Below are positions 1 through 7,842 of a DNA stretch of 11,362 nucleotides, piece after piece. Under the pieces are notes generated by a model that did no database searches, was not told where the DNA came from, and worked only from the letters and a program-made list of their open reading frames with translations. Position 1 is the stretch's first letter. Each line of letters begins with the position of its first letter. Origin of the DNA: Euperipatoides rowelli (Eukaryota; Onychophora; Udeonychophora; Euonychophora; Peripatopsidae); the NCBI GenBank assembly GCA_003024985.2, contig PXIH01S0016616.1; one strand, 5' to 3'. A program made the position numbers and the translations under genes.

Positions 1-704
1 TCTAAATTGCATTTTTTAGTGATGGAGAGAAGGGGTATGATAAACAGGGAGTCAATTTTCCTTTCCTTGAATTTCAAGCTAAACTTTCCTAGAATGATAC
101 AAATTCTTTGAATCTGATAGTAATGCATTAATATTCTAACCAAACCATAAGCACTTTTAGCTCTTTGTTTACAAACTACTTAATGGCTCAGCATCATGTT
201 TAATAATTCCAACAAATGTTTGCTTGTTTAATATCATAAAGTTAACCCTTTCTACTTCATTATCGATCCTTAATAGCCATTTATAATTTTGAAGTTGTGC
301 TCTTTAGTCAGCAAAATACTTACTTTTTGTCTCTTATTTGCCACTCTAAACTTCCCATCCTTTATCTGTCTAAAAACAATCAAGAGTGGAAAGGGTTTAC
401 ATTTTTCTAGAAACATTTTTGCTCTATTTGTCTTCCAATAAGTCTTTTAATGCAATTTTGAAATAAATATCAATGTCATATACATAAACTTTGCAACAGA
501 ATTTGAAACAATAATAATAGCATTTCTATGGTTCTTTTCCATTTTCATCTTCTTTAAAAATATAATCGTAAGCAATAATAATCTGTAGATGTTTTGTAAA
601 ATTGAGATTTTTTTTCTTTAGATGACAAATGGGTAAATAACAAATGTTATCATATGCTCTTAAAATAAATATGTAAGCTATTTCATTTTTTTTTCCTTTT
701 TCAG
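1..704 (+). other. Non-coding, probably intron upstream of first WAP exon
   Basis: I see no coding exon here. The stretch is AT-rich with short homopolymers and ends in a textbook acceptor: a nearly unbroken pyrimidine run at 681-702 followed by AG at 703-704. Because the exon that follows starts in the middle of a codon and lacks an initiator Met or signal peptide, this DNA is best read as the 3' part of a phase-1 intron. No promoter or first exon could be supported. The long reverse-strand open frame over 526-846 is antisense to the WAP exon and is not a gene. Confidence 0.6.
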
Positions 705-857
705 AAAAATTCAAGAAAGAAGGGCAATGTCCTAATGATATCAATATTAAAAAAGAGTATTCGCCTTGCTTTAATCTTTGTAGGAGTGATGACGATTGTT
801 TGGGCAACAAGATTTGTTGCACCCAGGGATGTTCAAGAATTTGCACAAAACCAGATG
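705..857 (+). CDS. WAP four-disulfide-core domain exon (internal exon, domain 1)
   Basis: This internal exon encodes one whole WAP domain, a small secreted fold held by four disulfides; family members are often protease inhibitors or antibacterial proteins. The frame runs K-F-K-K-E-G-Q-C-P and ends C-T-K-P-D. It contains eight cysteines spaced C-x12-C-x3-C-x5-C-x5-CC-x3-C-x3-C, the canonical WAP pattern, with the typical acidic D-D-D-C before the fourth cysteine and G-N-K-I-C-C around the double cysteine. The acceptor is pyrimidine-rich (AG at 703-704) and the donor is G|GTAAGC at 858. The exon is 153 nt and begins and ends in phase 1, so it is a symmetric, shuffle-ready domain exon. No Met or signal peptide is present, so the protein must start upstream. 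Inhibitory activity cannot be read from the sequence; crustin-like, perlwapin-like or venom waprin-like family members are all possible. Confidence 0.9.
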
Positions 858-1993
858 GTAAGCAAAATAAATTAATCTTTTGGATTCAATAATTAATTTT
901 CAAATCTGATACAAACAACAGAACAGTCTAATTTTAACATACTTAAATTTTTTAATAAATTTTCTAACTTATGACATGAACAAAAAGGGAACAACTGAAA
1001 TAATAAAAACGGGTCAACCTTTATCTAATTGGGCCATAATAACAGACAGTTGTTTCTGAAACACCATATACAGTACATTGTAAAATTAGTTCTTCAAGGA
1101 AGCTGGTCAGAAATATTTTCTCTCAAATTTATTAATGCCTTTACCTACAAATATCATGTATTATTAAATATCTTGTATTAAATACCTTTTTTTCATAACA
1201 TTCATCTAGTAACTACATGATATTTATAGTCTTATGATTTTATAAACTAATGCTCAGATATTATTTCTATTAGGCATAAATGCTAAAAAATAACTATAAG
1301 AACCATTCAAACAATATATTCAAATTTAAATGTTAATAGCTGTATTGAATAATTCCTTATGTGTGGCCACTTAGTTGACCATTATATGATATGTCATGAA
1401 AAATAATCCTTAAATCAGCAAGAACAAAATGCAAAACAGTTTATAAATGTTTGTATTTGCGAATTCCTAACTAATTTTAGAAGTGAATAAACTAATAGAT
1501 CTATAAAAAGTTTCAGTTATGTCTACTTTCTTACTTGTTCCTTCATAGAAAAATATTCATAGTTACATTTTTTAGTGAAAATAAATGGTAACAAATCTTT
1601 TATTTGTTATCATTTTTAGGAAGGCATTATGTAATATAAAAATCGGTTGCTAACAGGTCTAATTTTGAGGCATATACATTTACGTCAAACTCAGTTGTTA
1701 ATGTTCATAGCTTTTATTCTAACTCATCTAAACTTTTAAATTATTTTGAATTTTCCTGATCTTTCCTGTAATCAGCCACATCTTTGATCTGAAGACCTTG
1801 TTTTTCTCATTAATACATATCCCATTCATTTATTATATATAATCAGGAAGTTGATTTTAGTTTTACATGAGAATGATTCGTCATTTTGGATTAATTCCTT
1901 TCTGTTCAAAAAGAGCATTCATTCATTTTCTCAGGCAATTCATGCTATACTACTTTGGGTGGAGTGCAGTTATTGAGTGATGTGACGCTAATA

Positions 1994-2047
1994 AAACTAT
2001 CATGTATTGCAGTTAAATTAGAATATATAGATTGCATTTTAAAAGTG
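1994..2047 (+). repeat. 54-bp imperfect direct repeat, copy 1
   Basis: By direct alignment it matches 2257-2310 without gaps, with 7 differences in 54 positions. The shared core reads TTAGAATATA then AGATTGCAT then TTAAAAGTG. Similarity just outside the core is weak. It is probably a fragment of an old dispersed repeat or a local duplication inside the intron. Confidence 0.6.
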
Positions 2048-2256
2048 TGACTTGAACAGACCTGGATACAATTAAGATAAATAATAAAACACAATTCTAT
2101 GTTTCATTATTACTTTGACATAACTCATCAGGAAATCATGATAGACACTTCAAATTTAATAGAGTGTTTTTGGTTGCATTCAATATATGGTGTCCAGTTC
2201 AAAGTCAATATTGTTAAAGGGCTGGGGGTGGGTGATGGACATCAGGGATGTTCACA

Positions 2257-2310
2257 AAACTATTATTTAGTGCAGTGAAGTTAGAATATAAAGATTGCAT
2301 CTTAAAAGTG
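2257..2310 (+). repeat. 54-bp imperfect direct repeat, copy 2
   Basis: Partner of 1994-2047, lying 263 bp downstream in the same orientation at about 87% identity. It is preceded by an unusually G-rich stretch (2220-2240) that copy 1 lacks except for a loose GTGATG similarity. Confidence 0.6.
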
Positions 2311-2481
2311 AGTCCTGGACTATCTGAGCTTATAACAAACTGTGTTTGTTTGTATAATATAATGATATTGTAAAAATATGTTAACATGAAAGCTAATTTT
2401 ACAACTTTGTGTTAATTATTATTTATATAATTAAATGTATTTTTGTTTAAAATCAATTTAAAATATTTATTTTTCACTTAG

Positions 2482-2639
2482 TTCCTGCATTTAGGCTGGG
2501 AGAATGCCCTATGGTAATGCCTGGAGAAAGTGGTACTTGTGCAGAAGAATGTGTAGTAGATAAAGATTGTGGAGAATTTTTAAAATGCTGTCTGAATGAA
2601 TGTGGATCTCATAGTTGTAGGAAACCTACTTCAGGTTAA
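2482..2639 (+). CDS. WAP four-disulfide-core domain exon (last coding exon, domain 2)
   Basis: This exon encodes the second WAP domain and the C-terminus of the protein. After the split Val codon the frame reads P-A-F-R-L-G-E-C-P and ends R-K-P-T-S-G-stop (TAA at 2637-2639). The eight cysteines are spaced C-x10-C-x3-C-x5-C-x5-CC-x3-C-x4-C, again the WAP pattern, with V-D-K-D-C before the fourth cysteine. The segment between cysteines 1 and 2 (PMVMPGESGT), near the inhibitory loop region in known WAP inhibitors, differs strongly from domain 1, so the two domains may have different targets; that is inference. The domain is followed at once by the stop, so there is no C-terminal tail. A GT at 2635 would give a 153-nt phase 1-1 exon identical in size to the first, suggesting that the stop arose by loss of a donor. 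Confidence 0.88.
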
Positions 2640-2644
2640 ATTAA

Positions 2645-2650
2645 GTAAGT
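2645..2650 (+). promoter_or_regulatory. Candidate splice donor in the 3' UTR (GTAAGT)
   Basis: A full-consensus GTAAGT follows AA only 5 nt after the stop codon. If used, it would put an intron in the 3' UTR. The junction would be too close to the stop (well under about 50 nt) to trigger nonsense-mediated decay in systems that use that rule. The best-looking acceptor downstream that I noticed is at 9751-9752. Use of this donor is inference; the unspliced alternative ends near 3140. Confidence 0.35.
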
Positions 2651-2902
2651 ATATATGGTATTATACATACATTATACAGTAAAATTTTTATTATCTATTT
2701 AAGTTGTATTTTGCTTTTAAAAATAATTCACACTTCATTAATAAGTGTTCAAGTTAATTGTCATTTATTTAATATGTAATAAGTTGTAGCCTTATGAAAA
2801 GTTAATCTAGACATCCTTGAAATGATATTGTTCATGTCTTAGGAAGACTATTATCAAAGATAAAGCTTATACAGTCAGAGACAAAGCAATGTGTATAAAA
2901 TA

Positions 2903-2944
2903 GATTAACAAAAGCTGACAGCAATCTATCAGCTTTTGTCAATC
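2903..2944 (+). repeat. Inverted repeat, 16-nt arms with one mismatch
   Basis: The arms 2903-2918 and 2929-2944 are complementary except for one A/C mismatch at 2907/2940, with a 10-nt loop. The inner eleven pairs (ACAAAAGCTGA against TCAGCTTTTGT) are perfect. In the presumed 3' UTR this could form an RNA hairpin. It is followed directly by a second inverted repeat. Confidence 0.65.
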
Positions 2945-2948
2945 CACA

Positions 2949-3011
2949 CTGTTCATTCATACTATATACAGTATAGATAATCTATAACTTATATACAGTA
3001 TGGATGAACAG
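2949..3011 (+). repeat. Long imperfect palindrome with nested stem
   Basis: Outer arms 2949-2968 and 2992-3011 match at 18 of 20 positions as an inverted repeat (one of the two differences is a U-G wobble in RNA). A nested perfect 7-bp stem (TATAGAT and ATCTATA, 2972-2986) sits in the middle. Either a folded 3' UTR element or a remnant of a foldback transposon would fit. Confidence 0.6.
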
Positions 3012-3059
3012 AATAATGTATATACAGTAGATTAATGTATAGATAGAAATAGATATGTG

Positions 3060-3110
3060 GTTGATAAATAGAGAGATAGATATACAGATAGATAGATAAG
3101 CTGATAAGAT
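3060..3110 (+). repeat. GATA-rich degenerate microsatellite
   Basis: Repeated GATA and GATAGATA units, interrupted by AAATA, GAGA and TACA, run through this stretch, with a pure GATAGATAGATA core near 3087-3098. Confidence 0.6.
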
Positions 3111-3115
3111 ATATA

Positions 3116-3166
3116 AATAAAGTGATAATAAAAACATGAACACTTAGAAAACTTGTTGTGGGTTTT
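3116..3166 (+). terminator. Candidate polyadenylation site
   Basis: Two AATAAA hexamers (3116-3121 and 3127-3132) are followed 20-35 nt later by a GT-rich element (TTGTTGTGGGTTTT, about 3153-3166). That is the standard layout of an animal poly(A) site, with cleavage expected around 3140-3150. It would give the WAP transcript a 3' UTR of about 0.5 kb. Confidence 0.5.
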
Positions 3167-3795
3167 AACTCTGAACTAAAAAAAAAACTTATTATGTTCT
3201 GATAAGATATAATAGCTAAATTCCAGGACCATATCTAGCCCTTGAAGTTTAAATATGATAGCTTCCCTATGAGGAAAATTATTTTGCCTCAGAAAAACAG
3301 ATTTAAAAAAATGATGTGTGTTACTACAGTATTACAGTAAAAAAAACACTGTATCCAACATACTGTATGTGAGGCATTAGGCTTAGCAGTTATCTAGATT
3401 TACTGTTACTTAAGTTTGCATAGAGTTTCTGCACATACAGCATAAAAATAGTTCTAAAATGAATTTATATTTTTCTAAACGTCCTTTTTTTCTTGCTTTT
3501 TAAAAATACTTGTAATAAACTTGAAAATTCACTAATTTTTATAAAAAAACAAATAACTAATTGTGTCTTAATAATCAGATTAAAATAATTATTCAATTAA
3601 AATTTAAACATTCTAATTTGCACCTTACATAAAATAAATCTATCAATGCAAGTTGATTAAAAGATTGATATTATCCACAATGCTATGCTAAACTTCCTGC
3701 AATGTTAGATTAGGGTAGGCATTGAGGTAAAATTTATATTTTTTTTTCACCTAGCTTAAAATTTAACATGGTAAGATTAAGCCTTAGAGTAGATA
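3151..3795 (+). other. AT-rich intergenic DNA, no gene seen
   Basis: No open frame, exon or RNA gene is recognisable. Short inverted TACAGTA/TACTGTA words occur around 3325-3370 (for example ACAGTATTACAGT facing ACTGTATCCAACATACTGT). These resemble Tc1/mariner-type ends but do not define an element. Confidence 0.5.
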
Positions 3796-4016
3796 CAGTA
3801 TATTAGAGTTGAAAGAGTTAATTCCAATTTAAGAAATGTAGATCTAATTATTTTATACACAACAGTCCAGATCTATATGTTTCTAACTTAAATGGGTGCT
3901 GAAACACAATATATTTAAAGGTGATTATTTTTTTAGACTTTAAATTTTTTTTTCAATACCAAGACTTACAGGATTTTAAAATTTTTAAATATTAAGTTTT
4001 ATACCATAATGTACTG
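3796..4016 (+). mobile_element. Candidate short Tc1/mariner-like MITE
   Basis: A 221-bp segment begins CAGTATATTA and ends TAATGTACTG, giving terminal inverted repeats that match at 9 of 10 positions. Similarity decays over about 25 bp. It is flanked by TA on both sides (3794-3795 and 4017-4018). TA target duplications with CAGT ends are typical of non-autonomous Tc1/mariner elements. It has no coding capacity. In such AT-rich DNA the TA flanks alone mean little, so the call rests on the terminal repeats and on the partial second copy at 4184. Confidence 0.35.
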
Positions 4017-4183
4017 TAAACCATCCTCACCTATGGTAAACTCTCATACATAGCCTTCAAGATCATATTGGGTGCTACCATCGAGTAAAATAATAGTTTT
4101 CACTTCCCTCCCACATTAGCACGTAAAGCTATGGGTTTAATATAGGAGGATATAGGAAACATTAAGAAATATAAATTTTAGAT

Positions 4184-4250
4184 CAGAAATTGAAGTTAAA
4201 AGAGATAGTGATAATTTTTTTATGCACAGCAGTTCAAACCCCATGTTTAT
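4184..4250 (+). repeat. Partial relative of the 3796-4016 element
   Basis: Starting at CAGAAATTGAAGTTAAAAGAG, this aligns with the left part of the 3796-4016 element (CAG..ATT..AGTTGAAAGAG), and after a gap of about 20 bp with its AATTATTTTATACACAACAGTCC segment (here AATTTTTTTATGCACAGCAGTTC). It is a diverged or truncated copy in the same orientation. No right end was found. Confidence 0.35.
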
Positions 4251-4429
4251 ACAGTGAACGGTTACTGATATACATTTCACACTTGATTGATTCACAATAA
4301 ATTATTAAAGTATAATACTTCCTAAATTAGCTAAAGTAACTCTGACTCAACATCACCTGATTTCAAAATTATTTTTTTAAAGTGGGGTGCTTAAAAACAG
4401 AGTTTGAATAGCTTATTGAAAATTAGGCT

Positions 4430-5030
4430 GGGGGCAACCAAAAGTGGTGCATGAAAATGCATTGAAAAACTAAAATACATCATAACACTGGAACTGAAAG
4501 TGTCATATCTTGAAAATTACTGGGTGAACTCAGAAATTTATTTGGAGCTGATATGGGAAAGAACATAATTTTTTTTCAAACTGGAAGTATCATCATCTTG
4601 AAATTTTAACTGGAAATCCAGATAACAGAGAGTCTTACAAAACCAGAAGTACCAGAATTTTGAGTTACAGGGAATGTGACATCATCATATCCTTTAAATC
4701 TCTAAGCTGACCATCTTGGATTTTTGAAAACAGGAAGTGTCCCACTACACAGGCTCAAAAGTTGGAGGAGCCTAAACAGGAACTGGAAGTGATGTCATTA
4801 CACCATAAAACCTTCTATACTTTTATGAAACAGGAACAGCCATCCTGAACTTTATGTGCCTAAACTAGAAGTGACTTTAGACATATATTTTTCCAGAAAC
4901 CATTGGAAGTGACATCATAAATTGGAAGTGCAGCTTCGAACCTCTGGTACCTTTAAGAAAAAAAAAAGTACCCCCAGCTAAAAAAAAAAAAAAAAAAATC
5001 CAGGAAGTGGACAGGAAGTGTTGTCATCAA
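4430..5030 (+). repeat. Degenerate array of GGAAGTGAYRTCAT / CCATCTTG motifs
   Basis: Diverged copies of one motif pair recur through 600 bp. GGAAGTG-type words occur at 4583 (GGAAGTATCATCATCTTG), 4671 (GGAATGTGACATCATCAT), 4733, 4785 (GGAAGTGATGTCAT), 4905 (GGAAGTGACATCAT), 4924, 5003 and 5014 (GGAAGTGTTGTCATCA). A second word like CCATCTTGGATTTT appears at 4710 and in weaker form near 4590 and 4840. Spacing is irregular, roughly 40-80 bp, so this looks like an old minisatellite or TE internal repeat that has decayed. The motifs resemble ETS (GGAAG), CRE (TGACGTCA) and YY1 (CCATCTT) sites. Two A runs (4958-4967, 4980-4998) interrupt the right end. Confidence 0.6.
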
Positions 5031-5704
5031 ACAAGCTGGTTTTTCTGTATTCACTCAAATGATTTTATCATTCCATTGATGACATAGTAATTCTACTGTA
5101 TATAAAAACTTGTTAACCCTTCTTGTGATCTAAGATTACCCTTCAACACAAGTATAAATGTTTACAATACACCTATGCATTCATGGGGGTTAAGGGACAT
5201 TGGTCATGTCTGAACTATGGACAAATGATTATAGGTATTCTTTTTATTGAACAATTTAATCTAATAAAGCTATAATTATAGTAATATTAACTATTAAAAG
5301 TAAACAATAACATAACACAAAATTAATATAAAAATTCATAAAACAATATTTTTTTTGATATCCTAAGTTTAGTAAAAATTTTTTGACCTTGCATTGATTA
5401 AATATCAACTTTCAACCCATAAATTAATTGTTTTTTTTTTTCAATCTACCATGTTGGGTTACTGCAAGTAGGGTTTCACCTGGAATATACCATTGTGCCC
5501 AGGCCATATTAAGATCTTTGGACACCTCACATACAAGAATAGGCCCATAAAAAAATGGCTCTCAAAAGCCAGAAAACATTTATGCAAATCCCATAAGAAA
5601 TAAAATATCAAAATTTATCTAAGATTGCAAAATATTTTTTTAGATTAATGCATCAAGTTTATAGCTAAACAATAGTAATATTATCATATTGCCTGATATA
5701 TTAA
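5031..5704 (+). other. Non-coding, no recognisable gene
   Basis: The stretch is AT-rich except for a noticeably GC-richer patch around 5445-5575, which I could not assign. It might contain the missing left end (LTR, gag) of the retroelement relic downstream, but I saw no LTR pair, primer binding site or CCHC zinc knuckle. Confidence 0.4.
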
Positions 5705-5890
5705 ATTCATAAATTTATTTTATTTTATCACCAAAGAGGGAATAACAATTTGAAAACTTCTAATGGAACTGAAAATTTTCAAATTAATGATGTCACTAAT
5801 AAGCCTTTTAAATATTTTCATAACAAAATTTTCAATGAAGATTATTTAAAGAAGCAAATAAATGATATTAAAAAATACTTTACAACATAA
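5705..5890 (+). pseudogene. Short open frame, possible retroelement upstream fragment
   Basis: A 61-codon stretch, open from the stop at 5702 to TAA at 5888-5890, has no initiator at its start. It is rich in Asn, Lys and Phe (for example KPFKYFHNKIFNEDYLKKQ) and lies in the same orientation about 110 bp ahead of the protease relic. It could be the end of gag or the gag-pol junction of the gypsy relic, or it could be chance in AT-rich DNA. No family motif is visible. Confidence 0.25.
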
Positions 5891-6013
5891 AAATTTAATC
5901 TTCTCCAAATAAAATTATGAGTATACTATTTGTTTTGTGTAGGGCAATACAACAATACATTTCTAATTAAACCATTATTTATCTATCATTAAGTTAAGTT
6001 TAATGAAAAATAG

Positions 6014-6397
6014 TATGAAGCATTTATTGATACATGATCTACTAATTCTAAGCTACACAATGAGATTTTGAAGGGATTAGATTAGAGTGTGGAGATGCAG
6101 TTAGGTTATCTTCTCCAATATCAAGGGTAATAGTGACAAGACTGCTATACTGACTTTTGAATTGAATGATGTACAACCTGATCAAAATTTTACCTATTTA
6201 AATTTATTAGCCTCACCAATTATCAGGTTATTCTTGGTAATGACTTTGATACCAGTCACAATGCAATAGTAAACTTAAACTGCAATAGTCTAAGTTTAAA
6301 TATTATTGATAGATCAAAAAATTATAATAATATACCCAATTATGAGTTCTTGAACATCACCATTAGTAATAATAACTCATCTTCACAAGTTAAATAA
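6014..6397 (+). pseudogene. Retropepsin (aspartic protease) relic of the gypsy element
   Basis: This protease would process the Gag-Pol polyprotein in an active element. The catalytic loop reads Y-E-A-F-I-D-T-stop-S-T-N-S: the aspartate (6029-6031) is present but the following Gly of the DTG triad is a TGA stop (6035-6037). After at least one frame change comes the stretch T-A-I-L-T-F-E-L-N-D-V (about 6132-6164). After another change comes V-I-L-G-N-D-F (6227-6247), the conserved C-terminal ILGxDF block. The last frame runs to TAA at 6395-6397. Total length agrees with about 100-120 residues for this domain class. Stops and shifts leave it non-functional. Confidence 0.75.
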
Positions 6398-7020
6398 AAA
6401 TTTGATAACCTGAGCATTGGTGAAGTGTCTAGTAACCTCAGGAAACTATTTCAAAGACTTGTAAATGAATTTAATGATGTTTTAATTGAGGATGTAACCC
6501 TTTGAATGGTTGCTCACTTCCACCTGTAAAACCTGAGTTTACTTTAAAAGTGCCAATATCTAACAATCAATATAAGATCCCTCATTCTATGCTGTATCCA
6601 ATAAAGTTAGAATTAGATGAAATTGAGAGTGCAGGCATTATCTCAAAAGGTGAGTCAGATTACAATGTACTGCTCCTTGCTATAAAGAAACCATTTGGAG
6701 ACATAAGAGTGGCATTGGGCCTGAGGCACATCAATAAAACAACTAAGCCCATTGAATATTCTCACCACATCATCAACATTCTTGGTCTCTTAAATGGATC
6801 TAAAATTTTCTCAAAAATAGATTTAAAAATGGGTACTACCAGATAGTGCTAGATGAATCCATCCATAACCGCTATTGTTTCACATTGCCTTGGGACAGGT
6901 ATAGTTTGAATAGAATTGTGCAGGTGTTAGAACATCAGTAAGTAAGTTCCAAAAAGTGATGAATGAGGTGTTAGTAGATAAAATCCATCCCACACTATCT
7001 GTTGTTACCAAGATGATATG
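6398..7020 (+). pseudogene. Reverse transcriptase relic of the gypsy element
   Basis: A short linker before RT (LRKLFQRLVNEFNDVL, ending in TGA at 6503) is followed in another frame by a 114-codon open stretch (6502-6846) with the N-terminal half of a gypsy RT. It includes ESAGIISKGESDYN, the LLLAIKKPFGDIR block, LRHIN and FSKIDL with the first catalytic aspartate (6820-6822). The frame then shifts, with YYQIVLDES continuing at about 6831. The active-site box is readable as Y-Q-D-D (7006-7017), followed directly by Met and a stop. The fragments together span fingers and palm, but no frame is continuous. Confidence 0.82.
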
Positions 7021-7842
7021 TGACAGATGAGAAACACATTGAGATCCTTAAATCCTTTTCAGAAAATTGCAATCAGTAACTTTAGCTGCCTGCCCCTCCA
7101 AATGTTTCTTCTTTCAAAAGAAAGTTTATGATAAACTTGAAGTAATGAAAGAATTTCCTTGGCCCTCTTCCATTACATAAGTCAATTCTTTATAGGGAGC
7201 ATACAATTTTATAGGAGATTTGTCTAAAACATTTCTGAAAAGGCTGTACCCCTTTACAACCTTCTAAATAAGGATAAAAAAGTTTAAATGGATGACTTAT
7301 GTGAGGCAGCATTTCTTCAATTAAAATCTGACCAATGTTCTACCCCTTAATTAGTTCACCCTGACTGACATTTTTAAATTTAAAATGTGATACCTCAAGC
7401 AAAGCTGTGTATGTGGTGATGGTGGTGGGGGGGGGGGGGAGGTCTTGAAAAAAGGAATGATGAAGGTTTTCATCACCCCATCAGGTATTTGTAGCAAGAC
7501 ACTGAATAAAGCTGAGAAGAATATTATTAGGTGATAAAAATGGAAGTGCTTGGCCTAGTATATACTCTCTAACAATTCAGGCATCTCATTTACATTTAAA
7601 AAATAATCATTAACAGTGACCATAAACCTTTACATTTTTTCTTTTACTTTAAGCAAATGTATCAGCATATCACATGTTGGTTTCTCACTGTCCAAGACTA
7701 CAACATTAATGTAGAGAACATGTCTGGAAAGAAAAATATTTTGGCTGACATGCTCAGTAGAAATGAGGAGGCAACATTTGTTGGGCTGATTAACAGCTTG
7801 CCAATTATACAACCTCTTTTGACTGAAGTTATAAAGGAGCAT
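7021..7842 (+). pseudogene. RT thumb/connection and RNase H relic of the gypsy element
   Basis: Frameshifted fragments continue the polymerase: DEKHIEILKS just after YQDD, SKCFFFQKKV, then an RNase H start with C-D-T-S-S-K-A-V (7386-7409), where the aspartate at 7389-7391 corresponds to the first catalytic acid of the TDAS motif. SKTLNKAEKN (about 7495-7525) fits the next conserved block. The last open piece (7657-7842) ends the domain with N-I-N-V-E-N-M-S-G-K-K-N-I-L-A-D-M-L-S-R, the hallmark GKxNxxADxLSR motif. A run of 13 G (7427-7439) interrupts the domain and is a likely slippage or insertion site. Confidence 0.75.
7421..7439 (+). repeat. G13 homopolymer inside the gypsy relic
   Basis: GGTGGT followed by thirteen G is the longest G tract in the window and stands out in such AT-rich DNA. 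It interrupts the RNase H relic. Confidence 0.9.

Larger units (their letters stand above)
858..2481 (+). other. Phase-1 intron between the two WAP exons
   Basis: The intron starts GTAAGC and ends TTTTTCACTTAG. It joins the split codon G|TT (Val) and keeps the WAP frame open on both sides. A nearer AG at 2493-2494 would shift the frame and destroy the cysteine pattern, so 2482 is the supported exon start. The interior is AT-rich and holds a pair of related 54-bp repeats (1994-2047, 2257-2310), but no further exon that I could recognise. Confidence 0.8.
2640..3150 (+). other. Probable 3' UTR of the WAP gene (unspliced form)
   Basis: This AT-rich stretch between the stop codon and a good polyadenylation site has no coding potential. 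It contains two adjacent inverted repeats (2903-2944, 2949-3011), several copies of TATATACAGTA and a GATA-rich tract. Its status as UTR depends on the donor at 2645 not being used. Confidence 0.4.

Noticed and set aside
526-846. 106-codon reverse-strand open frame
   Set aside because: It is antisense to the WAP exon and its acceptor tract. The + strand frame has a full eight-cysteine family pattern and good splice sites, while this frame shows no family motif.
2495-2639. Alternative acceptor TTTAG at 2493-2494 for the second WAP exon
   Set aside because: Joining to the phase-1 donor at 857 would put the exon in a frame that lacks the WAP cysteines.
3060-3110. CRISPR-like or structured tandem array
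   Set aside because: It is an irregular GATA microsatellite with no constant repeat and spacer layout, in a eukaryotic context.
4980-4998. Poly(A) run as the tail of a processed pseudogene or SINE
   Set aside because: No transcribed-gene or SINE-like sequence precedes it and no target duplication was seen; a second A run is nearby, so simple A-tract expansion is enough.
7421-7439. G-quadruplex regulatory element
   Set aside because: It is a single homopolymer run within a dead retroelement with no promoter or origin context; slippage is the simpler explanation.
7630-7842. Reverse-strand open frame of 70 codons
   Set aside because: It lies over the RNase H end of the gypsy relic, whose + strand translation has the GKxNxxADxLSR motif. 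The reverse frame is a shadow.
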